A DNA stretch of 64,000 nucleotides. It comes from Sporomusa acidovorans. GTDB lineage: Bacteria > Bacillota > Negativicutes > Sporomusales > Sporomusaceae. Position numbers and translations under genes: made by a program. Positions 39,455-47,521 of the stretch are shown piece after piece (position 1 is the first letter of the stretch; every line of letters begins with the position of its first letter). Where the stretch lies: positions 62,001 through 126,000 of the forward strand of contig NZ_FNAM01000004.1 of the NCBI RefSeq assembly GCF_900101845.1. Direction: 5' to 3'. Below the pieces are notes generated by a model. That model made no database searches. It was not told where the DNA came from and saw nothing but the letters and a program-made list of their open reading frames with translations.

Positions 39455-40197
39455 TAGAAACCACTCAAGATCAGCTTTTTGAGGCTTTCCATGTCAGGAT
39501 GAAAATCAACTTCTTTCCAATCCTGCTGTTCAATGGCTGTCTTTTTAATCGTTATCCCGTCTTCAATCAAGGAATTGAAGGTCTCCAGCCAAAATTTATT
39601 AATATATTCCTCTTTTTTTACTAGTTGGCACAATTTATTGACATAGATTCTCCGTTGTCTGGCACCCTTTACCAAGGCCAATCCTACCGATTCGGCACCG
39701 GTTTCCGCCAAAGCGATATCTTTATGGATTCTTACAATGTTGCCGCTGCCATCAAGTTTGACTTTCATGTCGTCTTCGTCATAACTGTCTTTAAAGTCCA
39801 CGGTAACCTGAATGATTTCTTCCTCGTCGGCTACAATTTTAGTTAGCACATTTTCTTTATAAATATTATCGCCATTGGTTATAATGAAGTCGTCTTCCAG
39901 CATCCGGAACTGGGCTAACCATAACGATACCAGGTTGTTGCTGGAATCAAAAAACGGATTGTAAAGCGTCGTAATCTTAATGTTTTTGCCATATTCCACA
40001 ACCTTGGCATCAATCTGTTCAGCCTTATAGCCGGTAATAATGATAATTTCATTAAACAAATTAGACTCAATGGCCGTGGTAATTTGTCGTTCCAGAATGG
40101 TTGTTCCGTCCCCCAAATCAATCAGAGATTTAGGGGTGTTTTTGGTAAGCGGCCACAGTCTTGTGCCTTTGCCTGCAGCCAAAATAAAAAGTTTCAC
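39454..40197 (-). CDS. LicC-like nucleotidyltransferase (phosphocholine/alditol-phosphate cytidylyltransferase type)
   Basis: 247-residue NTP transferase. Seen: MKLFILAAGKGTRLWPLTKN, TPKSLIDLGDGTTILERQIT, LYNPFFDSSNNLVSLWLAQF, which recalls the LicC group, DDFIITNGDNIYKENVL with the metal-binding Asp, and WKEVDFHPDMESLKKL at the C-terminus. LicC makes CDP-choline from phosphocholine, and relatives use other phospho-alcohols. A TagB-like enzyme that uses CDP-glycerol is encoded two genes upstream, so a CDP-activated alcohol is plausible here. The stop and the next gene's start share a base, showing tight coupling. Confidence 0.76.
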   Translation of the reverse strand: MKLFILAAGKGTRLWPLTKNTPKSLIDLGDGTTILERQITTAIESNLFNEIIIITGYKAEQIDAKVVEYGKNIKITTLYNPFFDSSNNLVSLWLAQFRMLEDDFIITNGDNIYKENVLTKIVADEEEIIQVTVDFKDSYDEDDMKVKLDGSGNIVRIHKDIALAETGAESVGLALVKGARQRRIYVNKLCQLVKKEEYINKFWLETFNSLIEDGITIKKTAIEQQDWKEVDFHPDMESLKKLILSGF

Positions 40198-40949
40198 TTA
40201 GAATGCCTCCACAAATTCTTAAATTTCGTTTCCAGCAGCCGTGCCCCGACAAATAGCCGGGGATAAGCAATCTTACAGGTAAATTCCCACAAAGGAACCC
40301 GGGATGAAATCCCGACCCGCGGCAAGGCAAACAGCTCAGGATGCCGCGGCGAAGTCCCGGCAAATATGGCGAGGGCCGCTTTGTAGCCCGTCTGACGGGC
40401 GTAAAACTTAACTCTATCGTCAAAATCGCCATAAGGATAACATAAAAATTCAATCGCTGTGCCGAGATTTCCCTCCAGGATGCTTTTCGCTTCTGTTAGT
40501 TCGGACTCAATCTCCTTGTCTGACAGTGAACTTAACCGGACATGGTGAACAGTATGCGCGCCCACCGCCATGCCGGCCGCCTGCCAGGCCTTGATTTGCT
40601 CCCAGGACATTAGGCGGTCGTTACCGGGTTTCCTTTTCCAGCCGCAGGGCTGTCCCACCCAGCAAGCCACCGGAAAAACGGTTGCCTTCATACCGTATTT
40701 TATCAGCAGCGGCAAAGCATATGTATAATTATCCTCGTAACCGTCGTCAAAAGTAAGAATCACAGGCTTAGGCGGCAGCGGCGCACCGGACTCGTTATAG
40801 GCCTGCAATTCCGACAAGTGAATCGTATGGTATCCGGCCGTGCGAAGGTAATGCAATTGCCGGGAAAAGTTTTTCGTTAATACTGTATTGCGATCATGCG
40901 GGACATCGTTGACCGAATGATACATTAAAATAGGAATTTCCTTGCCCAT
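40194..40949 (-). CDS. Polysaccharide deacetylase (NodB domain)
   Basis: 251-residue metal-dependent deacetylase of carbohydrate esterase family 4. Seen: IPILMYHSVNDVPHDRNTVL, motif 1 PVILTFDDGYEDNYTYALPL with the Asp pair, motif 2 VGAHTVHHVRLSSLS with the His pair, and FLCYPYGDFDDRVKFYARQT. There is no signal peptide, so it probably acts on a cytoplasmic glycolipid intermediate, removing N- or O-acetyl groups. Start ATG 40949 with AAAGGA about 7 nt upstream, rather than a start overlapping the TagB-like gene. It overlaps the LicC-like gene by 4 bases. Confidence 0.88.
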   Translation of the reverse strand: MGKEIPILMYHSVNDVPHDRNTVLTKNFSRQLHYLRTAGYHTIHLSELQAYNESGAPLPPKPVILTFDDGYEDNYTYALPLLIKYGMKATVFPVACWVGQPCGWKRKPGNDRLMSWEQIKAWQAAGMAVGAHTVHHVRLSSLSDKEIESELTEAKSILEGNLGTAIEFLCYPYGDFDDRVKFYARQTGYKAALAIFAGTSPRHPELFALPRVGISSRVPLWEFTCKIAYPRLFVGARLLETKFKNLWRHSK

Positions 40950-40969
40950 GGGCTGGTCCTTTCCACCTG

Positions 40970-42202
40970 TCAGGCGATTTGATTGTGCGCTTTGATGACG
41001 TCCCAAATGCGCCTGGAAGCCTCTCCGTCCTGGTACTTAAAAGCGATATTCAGAATCTCCCGGCGTTTTTCCTGGTATTTATCCTCTTTGTTAATCAACA
41101 TGGCGGTAATTTCCTGTTCCAGTTCCTCCTGGGTCGAACATTTCGGTCCGGGCGTAATCCAGTTATAGTCAACCTGAATATCCCGGTCTTTTTCCGTGTA
41201 TTTTTTATAATCATAGGGAAAAAATAAAACCGGGCGTTTCAACAGTAAGTAATCCAGATAAATGGACGAATAATCGGTAACCATGAGATCGATCAGATTC
41301 ATCACCGGATAAATGTCTTTACTCTTGTTGTATTCAAGGCAATGGGACAAGCCCTTGATCAGCGAATGAGCCGGTGTCGTCGGATGGAATTTAAAAACAA
41401 ACAAGAGATTATGTTTTTCACCAAAAGCATTCAGGCGGTTTAACTCAATGGCCTTGTCGGAAATCGGATCACCGCCCGTATCCCGGAAAGTAGGCGCAAA
41501 CAGCACCACCTGCCCGCCCAGCTCTTTAAAGTGCCGGATAATCTGGTTGTTGGCGGTATCTGTTCCTAATAAATCGTTATCTACCGGCACTGGATGAAAC
41601 AGCATGTCATTACGGGGGTAACCGTAATCCACATAGTGTTTGGTTTTGATGGTTGACGCAAAAATTTCATTGGTATAATAATCAGACGTAGACATAAAAA
41701 TATCATATTTAGGGTAAAATGCAATTTTTTGGCCGATTTCTTTTAGCAGGCTTGGCGGTAGTTTTTTTAAGCCTTTAATGGAAGATGGGCCAATTTGTTT
41801 TAAAGGAATGCCATGCCAGAGCTGAATCTTATTACTGCGATAAAAAATATAATAATTAAGCGCGGAAATATGATTATCGATGATATAGCTGCCTGCCCGC
41901 AACATTTTCCAGAGGGCTGCAAGACTCGGGTATTTTATCACCGGCAGATCGTGTTCGGCAAACTGCCGGATCACATTTTTATTTCGCGTCAGGTAATAGA
42001 CTTCTGTCTCCTGCTCTTTATCCTGTTGGCAGGCATAGAAAAATAAGTACTTAACATTATTGGAGGATCCCTTAAACAGGACCAGATTTTTCTTTTTGGG
42101 TATCAGGCAAGTCAAAGGAATAATCAGTCCCCAGCCAATAATCAGATAGGCTGCTCGCTCAAGCAGTTTGAGCAGCACGATCTTAAGTGTTTTAAAAAAC
42201 AT
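40970..42202 (-). CDS. TagB/TarB-type CDP-glycerol glycerophosphotransferase
   Basis: 410-residue transferase related to wall teichoic acid primases and polymerases, which add glycerol-3-phosphate from CDP-glycerol. Seen: a hydrophobic N-terminal anchor (AAYLIIGWGLIIPLTCLIP), YIIDNHISALNYYIFYRSNK, the His motif IQLWHGIPLKQIGPSSIKGL, VDYGYPRNDMLF, VVLFAPTFRDTG, LFVFKFHP, and VTDYSSIYLDYLLLKRPVLF. Catalytic His and Asp residues of the family are present. In a diderm with LPS it probably decorates LPS core or O-chain with glycerophosphate (inference). A related polyol transferase is the alternative. Confidence 0.85.
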   Translation of the reverse strand: MFFKTLKIVLLKLLERAAYLIIGWGLIIPLTCLIPKKKNLVLFKGSSNNVKYLFFYACQQDKEQETEVYYLTRNKNVIRQFAEHDLPVIKYPSLAALWKMLRAGSYIIDNHISALNYYIFYRSNKIQLWHGIPLKQIGPSSIKGLKKLPPSLLKEIGQKIAFYPKYDIFMSTSDYYTNEIFASTIKTKHYVDYGYPRNDMLFHPVPVDNDLLGTDTANNQIIRHFKELGGQVVLFAPTFRDTGGDPISDKAIELNRLNAFGEKHNLLFVFKFHPTTPAHSLIKGLSHCLEYNKSKDIYPVMNLIDLMVTDYSSIYLDYLLLKRPVLFFPYDYKKYTEKDRDIQVDYNWITPGPKCSTQEELEQEITAMLINKEDKYQEKRREILNIAFKYQDGEASRRIWDVIKAHNQIA

Positions 42203-42214
42203 TTGCCATGCTCC

Positions 42215-43210
42215 TTATTTCTCATACTTTTCCTGCGGTCCGGCCGCAAGAATCCTGTCAATTGCCTGAACAACCCGTTCAGGCAGAATTTCTTGCATAC
42301 AGGCTCTGAAGACTGACTGGTCACAGGTAAGCTTTTCACAAGGTACACAGGCCCGCTGGCTTTGGAGCACCTGAGCGCTCCGGGGAGCCCACCTTTTAGG
42401 CGCTGTGGGACCGTATAAAGCAATAATCGGCACCCCGGTGGTGGCCACCACATGCATAGGACCTGTACAAACAGAAATGCAGACAAGAGCTTTGCAGGCC
42501 AGCAGCGGCAGTTCCCGCAGGGTAAAGGTTCCGGCACAATTCACTTTCTCGCCGGCAATTCCTTCAATATACTCCCAGTCATGCTTAGCGCCTAAATATA
42601 CCGGTATATAGCCTTTTTGGTTAAGAAAGCCGGTGACTTCGGAAAAATAGGCTTGTTCCCAGTTTTTATTTTCAGACAGACCTTTGGGAATCACCAATAT
42701 CAGCCTACCCGCCATTGCCTGGTGAACCGCAAACCAGTCTGCCACCTTTTTCCTGCTCGCCTCATCTGCATCGCCCACCCGCGCCGGCAAATCGGGAACA
42801 GGCTTGCTGGCGTCCAAATAGGCAAGAAAGGCGGTATAGTCGACAATGGCTGATTCGGCGCGCCGCTTTCCCGTAAACAGGCGGCGCGGGCCGATGGATA
42901 TTTCAAATCCCGGATGAATAGGTTTGCAACCGGCTTTGATTGCCAGCATCGTTGAGGAAAAACGTCCGTCAACAATTAGCGCCTCTTCATATCCTTTTTC
43001 CCTGATCCGGTCAATCATCTCCCGCTTGGAAGGAAGCCGATAAGGAAAAACATCATCAATATAAGGATGATTTGTCACAACATCCGGTGCTTTAGGAGCC
43101 ACCACCATGCCGACCCTGGCTGTGTACAGTTCCTTAATTCCTTGAGCCAGCGGGGTAGTCAGCACGACATCGCCAATGCCCAGACGGTTAATAATTAATA
43201 TCTTTCGCAA
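42215..43210 (-). CDS. GT9 heptosyltransferase-like glycosyltransferase
   Basis: 331-residue GT9 enzyme. Seen: KILIINRLGIGDVVLTTPLA at the N-terminus, NHPYIDDVFPYRLPSKRE, LILVIPKGLSENKNWEQAYF, YLGAKHDWEYIEGI, and the donor-site CISVCTGPMHVVATTGVPII then YGPTAPKRWAPRS. The C-terminal Cys set (RACVPCEKLTCDQSVFRACM) recurs in GT9. A TTG at 43210 with AAGGTGG 5 nt upstream is the best start; an ATG at 43252 overlaps the upstream gene and has no ribosome site. Likely transfers heptose made by the nearby hldA/hldC pathway. Confidence 0.85.
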   Translation of the reverse strand: MRKILIINRLGIGDVVLTTPLAQGIKELYTARVGMVVAPKAPDVVTNHPYIDDVFPYRLPSKREMIDRIREKGYEEALIVDGRFSSTMLAIKAGCKPIHPGFEISIGPRRLFTGKRRAESAIVDYTAFLAYLDASKPVPDLPARVGDADEASRKKVADWFAVHQAMAGRLILVIPKGLSENKNWEQAYFSEVTGFLNQKGYIPVYLGAKHDWEYIEGIAGEKVNCAGTFTLRELPLLACKALVCISVCTGPMHVVATTGVPIIALYGPTAPKRWAPRSAQVLQSQRACVPCEKLTCDQSVFRACMQEILPERVVQAIDRILAAGPQEKYEK

Positions 43211-43238
43211 GGTTACCACCTTTACATCTATGTAAGTC

Positions 43239-44351
43239 TTAATGCTTGTCAATAAGACTACTAAAGATCATTTTATACTTAGCAGCCATTTTGTCAATGC
43301 CTAGTTTTTGCCGGACCTCGTCCGCTATCCAGGCACATTCTTCTTCGTCGAGCGAAAACGCGGTGCGAATTTCGGCAGCCAATGCCTTAGGCGTTACTGT
43401 TTGGACGGCTTTATCAAAATTAGCTTCCATCGCTTCCCCAATATTACTAGCGGTTACCGCTCCCAAAAAGGTGTTGGCATTACGGATTGCCACAACCGGG
43501 CGTTCACAGGCCAGGGCCTCGATCGCTACCCGTCCTTCGCCAACAATCACATCAGCAGAATTATACCACCCTGTAATGGTGTCTGTAAACTTTTCTAGTT
43601 GAATGACATCACCATATTGAGCGTTAAAAGCAGCCGTTTTTTTCTCGATAGCATCCCGCAGCGGGCCTTCGCCGATAATAACAAGCCGGACATCGGGAAT
43701 AAACCGGACCACCTCGCGCATGCAGTCAATCAGGCTGAGCGCTACCGCTCCCTTAATACTGCTTAAGCGGCTAGCATGAACTATTAAGTTTTGTTGTTTA
43801 GGTAGTCCCAGAGCGGCCCGGCTTGCCTCTTTATTTTGGGATACAAACTTAGAAAAATCCACCCCGTTATTAATTAAGTGGATTTGTGATTTCAGAAAGC
43901 CGAATTTGGTTGTTAGTATTGCCTGCAAGTTGTTGCTGACCACAATCATCGTCGGAAACAGGCGGGAATACAGTCTGCAAAACAGAGCCCTGTGCCAGGC
44001 ATCATGCATAGTAACAGTAAACGGGACTGCGGTAAACTTATGCAGCAGCCATGACCAGATTCCGGCGGTACGTTGCTGGGCACTAATGACGTCAATCTGG
44101 TGTTCTTTTATGATGGATATGATTTTAATAAAATCGCTTATCCAACTAAATGCGTTAAGCCCGCGAAATTGCAGCCTATAAATTCGCAGTTCCGGGTAAT
44201 TCTGCTGTAGGTTCGCAAGTTTTTGCTCATCGCTGCCTTTATTGACGATCAGGAATATCCTATCCTGAGGCAACCCTTTGATCAAGGCTTCCACGTGCGT
44301 TTCCGCCCCGCCAACTCGCCAGGGCTGTGAAAAAAAGAGTAAAATATTCAA
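43239..44351 (-). CDS. GT4-family glycosyltransferase
   Basis: 370-residue GT-B enzyme. Seen: NILLFFSQPWRVGGAETHVE at the N-terminus, VISAQQRTAGIWSWLLHKFT, FTVTMHDAWHRALF, IHLINNGVDFSKFVSQNKEA, IVHASRLSSIKGAVALSLID and LVIIGEGPLRDAIEKKT. In the donor site, VIVGEGRVAIEALACERPVV holds an E-x7-E variant. Its position just after hldC suggests a core glycosyltransferase; the sugar is unknown. Confidence 0.85.
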   Translation of the reverse strand: MNILLFFSQPWRVGGAETHVEALIKGLPQDRIFLIVNKGSDEQKLANLQQNYPELRIYRLQFRGLNAFSWISDFIKIISIIKEHQIDVISAQQRTAGIWSWLLHKFTAVPFTVTMHDAWHRALFCRLYSRLFPTMIVVSNNLQAILTTKFGFLKSQIHLINNGVDFSKFVSQNKEASRAALGLPKQQNLIVHASRLSSIKGAVALSLIDCMREVVRFIPDVRLVIIGEGPLRDAIEKKTAAFNAQYGDVIQLEKFTDTITGWYNSADVIVGEGRVAIEALACERPVVAIRNANTFLGAVTASNIGEAMEANFDKAVQTVTPKALAAEIRTAFSLDEEECAWIADEVRQKLGIDKMAAKYKMIFSSLIDKH

Positions 44352-44413
44352 ATTATCCCTCTATTTCATTCTTGTTCTTTCATTCAGACAATGCATCTGG
44401 CAATCGCCGGTTT

Positions 44414-44887
44414 TTACGACGTCTGGTCGCTGATTTTTTTGATGATCCGGCTAGATGATCGTCCCACAACTTCCGGCAGAAGAACAATGCGTCCGCCGTT
44501 CGCTTCCACGACTCTGCTTTCCGGTAAATCCTTGACGCAGTAGTCGCCCCCCTTGGCATAGATATCCGGTTTTATTTCATTGATAATGTTTTCCGCTGTT
44601 TTTTCATGAAAAATAACCACATAGTCAACTGCCCGCAGTCCCGCCAATACTTCTGCCCGGTCGTCCTGACTGTTAACCGGACGGGTCGGGCCTTTTAAGC
44701 TGCGCACCGACTTATCACTGTTCAAACCGACAATGAGACAGTCTCCTAATTGCCGGGCGCCGGTTAGGTAACGCACATGCCCGGCATGGAGAATATCAAA
44801 ACAGCCATTGGTAAATACGATGGTTTTACCGGCGGCTTTTTCAGTGGCAGCAAGTGTGCTGATGTCAGCGCGGCTAACAATGCTCAT
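44414..44887 (-). CDS. hldC: D-glycero-beta-D-manno-heptose 1-phosphate adenylyltransferase
   Basis: 157-residue nucleotidyltransferase that makes ADP-heptose for the LPS core. Seen: KTIVFTNGCFDILHAGHVRY with the HxGH motif, GDCLIVGLNSDKSVRSLKGP, RPVNSQDDRAEVLAGLRAVD, PDIYAKGGDYCVKDLPESRV and GGRIVLLPEVVGRSSSRII. In E. coli this domain is fused to the kinase as HldE; here the two are separate genes overlapping by 14 bases, the HldA/HldC arrangement. GmhA, GmhB and the epimerase HldD are not in the window. Confidence 0.92.
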   Translation of the reverse strand: MSIVSRADISTLAATEKAAGKTIVFTNGCFDILHAGHVRYLTGARQLGDCLIVGLNSDKSVRSLKGPTRPVNSQDDRAEVLAGLRAVDYVVIFHEKTAENIINEIKPDIYAKGGDYCVKDLPESRVVEANGGRIVLLPEVVGRSSSRIIKKISDQTS

Positions 44888-45881
44888 ACGTGATATCTCC
44901 TAACGCCTGCTTTAACTCAGCCGGAGTAGCTGTTGCCGTCCCGGGCTTGCGCACGACAACACCGGCGGCAAAGTTAGCCAAACAAGCGGCCTCATAGACT
45001 GTAGCACCAGCAGCCAATGCCAGCATCATGGTAATGGCAACCGTATCCCCCGCGCCGGTCACGTCATATACTTCACTTTTATTGCTCACAGGGATATGAG
45101 AAATGGCGCCGGCCCGCTCAAACAAGGTCATACCTTCCGGGCCTTGGGTAATTAACACACCCTCCGCCTGTAACTGTTCACACAGCTGCCGCCCAGCCTG
45201 GTTTAACGAATTTTGGTCACGAATCCTGATTTTCAAGGCAGCAGCAGCTTCTGACTCGTTTTGTTTAACAAACTTGATTCCCTTGTAGTCCATAATATTG
45301 TAGCGCGAATCCACCATGGAGGGTATGCCAGCCTGATTGCAGGCGTCAATCACCACCTGCCTGACTGCCGGCGAAATGGTAGAACTGCCGTAGTCGCTCA
45401 TGACTACGACATCCATCTGCCGGATATGCTCGGTTATATACTGCAAAAGCCTTTGTTCGACTGTTGCATTCAGTGCTTCTTTACATTCCCGGTCAATGCG
45501 CACCACTTGCTGGCGTACGGTGGCCTGTCCGCCGGCCATTACCCGGGTTTTCGTAATCGTTGGCCGGGAAGGATCGGTAATAAAACCCTGGGTATTCACC
45601 TGTTTATCGCCCAGCAGCTGCGCAAGCTGCTGACCGGCCTGATCATTACCAACTACCCCAACGGCATACACCTGCCCCCCTAAAGTAGCGGCATTATGCA
45701 CGGCATTAGCGGCGCCGCCGGGTACGACAGTTTCGCCGGCATGTTCAAGAATGAGAACAGGAGCTTCCCTGGATATTCGGGAAATCGCTCCTTCCAAATA
45801 GACATCGGCTACCATGTCGCCAATCACCATGATTTTTTTTTGCTGCAAGTTATCGATAAGCCGGCTTAGATTCTGGGACAC
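44874..45881 (-). CDS. hldA: D-glycero-beta-D-manno-heptose-7-phosphate kinase
   Basis: PfkB/ribokinase-family kinase (335 residues) that phosphorylates heptose-7-phosphate at C1. Seen: KKIMVIGDMVADVYLEGAIS, REAPVLILEHAGETVVPGGA with the PfkB GGAAN motif, NVAATLG-like region (here NAATLGGQVYAVGVVGNDQA), KFVKQNESEAAAALKI, and the catalytic VYDVTGAGDTVAITMMLALA. Start: GTG 45881 lies 8 nt after AAAGGAG. An upstream GTG at 45899 overlaps that site. Together with hldC it forms the split equivalent of HldE. Confidence 0.92.
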   Translation of the reverse strand: MSQNLSRLIDNLQQKKIMVIGDMVADVYLEGAISRISREAPVLILEHAGETVVPGGAANAVHNAATLGGQVYAVGVVGNDQAGQQLAQLLGDKQVNTQGFITDPSRPTITKTRVMAGGQATVRQQVVRIDRECKEALNATVEQRLLQYITEHIRQMDVVVMSDYGSSTISPAVRQVVIDACNQAGIPSMVDSRYNIMDYKGIKFVKQNESEAAAALKIRIRDQNSLNQAGRQLCEQLQAEGVLITQGPEGMTLFERAGAISHIPVSNKSEVYDVTGAGDTVAITMMLALAAGATVYEAACLANFAAGVVVRKPGTATATPAELKQALGDITYEHC

Positions 45882-45908
45882 AAATAAGGCTCCTTTCACG
45901 GGGTGGTA

Positions 45909-47372
45909 TTACCAGCGAGTGGTAGTTATATCAAATTTCCACTTATTTTCCTTGGATTTGTAAGTAAGCGTACCTTGCCAACAGTGAAGATTCCGATACC
46001 AGATATAATTCAAATCCTCAACTTTCTTACTATCCAAGTCGTAATTTCGGACTACTCCAATTGAATTCATGTGGTCGATTTTATAAGTAATCCCTGCATC
46101 AAGTTCACGATTCATGTCATCACTGTCATAGGCAAACAGTGTTTTATTCGGTTGAGTATAATGATACCCCACATAACTTGTGAAGCGGTCAGACCATTTT
46201 TTATCTACCGTGATGTCATATTTAAAAATATTTTGCACGGAATTGTCATAGCTTTCATGAATAATTTCATAGCCAGTACCTAAATGCAAGTTCATTGTAC
46301 TATTTAGTTTAATCGGATCGCGGGTAAAGTAAACCTCATACTCCTGATGCCAGCTTGTTTTCGAACTGTCTATCCATTTGCCATAGCTGGCGGTAAACGT
46401 GTAGCTTACCGGCAATTGTCCTAAACGCCGGGAATGATAAGAAAATCTGAATTCCGGTTCTTTTTTAATCCAGTTATCATCATTATCAAGAAAATGCCCG
46501 TCAACCACTTCCACAGAGAAGTTCTTTTCGCGCCGCACCAAGCCGTAGCTCGGTTTATAGCCGGCTTTGCTATAGTAGTCAAGGTTCGCATAGGCAAAAA
46601 ATTTATTCGTAAACGGGTATTCCAGATGCTGTTTTATATATAAGCCCTGGTCACCATCATAGCCGATGCGGGGGAAAGACGATTCACCTGCATTTTTACC
46701 CAAGCCCTGCTGATATTTGGGTAATGAAAAAATAACCGTATTACCTATCCAAAATTTGGCGTTATAGGCGATCATTTTATCCTCAGGCCAGATTTCTATC
46801 TTGTCGGCACTGACATGATAATCGGGAATTTTGGCCGGACAATTTGTCGCTGTCCCGTGACTGATCAGATATTTGTCCGGGAGCACACTGATTGTTTCGC
46901 CGGATACATACTTACGCTCAATCTTGCCTTTAGCCTGTTCCATACTGCCGGTTTTCAGCTTGTAGTTGTAAATTACATGATTGCCGGTAAGGTTGCTGGA
47001 CTTGCTGGGCGAAGTACCGGTTTCCGAAAATGTAGCCGTATCATTAATCCAGATCTCATTCAACTTTGAATTTCCATCTAGATGTTCCGTTTCTAGCCGC
47101 TGCCCTTGATTCGTAATAACTACCTTGCCATTTGCCAAAATATCACCGGTCTCATCACTAAACGATAATTCATTGGCTTCAATGACAATAGGTGGTTGCG
47201 GTGTTGTTGACTTCTGAGTTGCCGGCTGCTGGGTCGTTGTTTGCTGAGTCGTTGACTGTGGGGTCGTCGACTGCTCCTGAGTGGTTGTTTGTTCTTGGGC
47301 ATGGCTGATATTATAAGCGCCAAAAACAATGGTTAATGCCAATACGCCAAGTATCATTTTATTATTAGGCAT
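45909..47372 (-). CDS. LptD/OstA-like LPS assembly outer-membrane protein (short form)
   Basis: 487-residue outer-membrane protein. Seen: a signal peptide (MILGVLALTIVFGAYNISHA), a Thr/Gln-rich low-complexity linker (about residues 27-60), an OstA-like jellyroll domain (IVIEANELSFSDETGDILAN, RLETEHLDGNSKLNEIWIND), and a C-terminal barrel with many alternating strands ending KWKFDITTTRW. E. coli LptD has about 780 residues, so the barrel is much shorter here; short LptD-like proteins are a known feature of Negativicutes. It heads the LPS core operon, behind a sigma-H-like promoter. Confidence 0.8.
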   Translation of the reverse strand: MPNNKMILGVLALTIVFGAYNISHAQEQTTTQEQSTTPQSTTQQTTTQQPATQKSTTPQPPIVIEANELSFSDETGDILANGKVVITNQGQRLETEHLDGNSKLNEIWINDTATFSETGTSPSKSSNLTGNHVIYNYKLKTGSMEQAKGKIERKYVSGETISVLPDKYLISHGTATNCPAKIPDYHVSADKIEIWPEDKMIAYNAKFWIGNTVIFSLPKYQQGLGKNAGESSFPRIGYDGDQGLYIKQHLEYPFTNKFFAYANLDYYSKAGYKPSYGLVRREKNFSVEVVDGHFLDNDDNWIKKEPEFRFSYHSRRLGQLPVSYTFTASYGKWIDSSKTSWHQEYEVYFTRDPIKLNSTMNLHLGTGYEIIHESYDNSVQNIFKYDITVDKKWSDRFTSYVGYHYTQPNKTLFAYDSDDMNRELDAGITYKIDHMNSIGVVRNYDLDSKKVEDLNYIWYRNLHCWQGTLTYKSKENKWKFDITTTRW

Positions 47373-47430
47373 AACGCTTGCTCTTCTCCTGTCATTTAAT
47401 ATCACAAGATAGGTATACTATCTAGAAATA

Positions 47431-47455
47431 ATTCTATACCTATGGCGCTATTCCT
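47431..47455 (-). promoter_or_regulatory. Sigma-H-like promoter of the LptD/LPS core operon
   Basis: Minus strand: GAAGGA, 17 bases after AGGA, then GAATTA, about 60 bases before the start of the LptD-like gene. Same spacing as the other sites of this kind in the window. Confidence 0.6.
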
Positions 47456-47480
47456 TCATTTTATGGCTAGTAATATGTAG

Positions 47481-47506
47481 AAAAGCCGCATAAATGCGGC
47501 TTTTTG
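47481..47506 (-). terminator. Rho-independent terminator
   Basis: Minus-strand hairpin GCCGCAT / ATGCGGC followed by TTTT. It closes the periplasmic repeat protein gene, 16 bases after its stop. Confidence 0.85.
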
Positions 47507-47521
47507 CTTAAATCTTACCTA

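Noticed and set aside
40970..42202. Complete wall teichoic acid pathway
   Set aside because: Only one TagB-like gene is present; no tagA, tagO, tagD or tagGH homologs occur here and the operon is otherwise LPS core.
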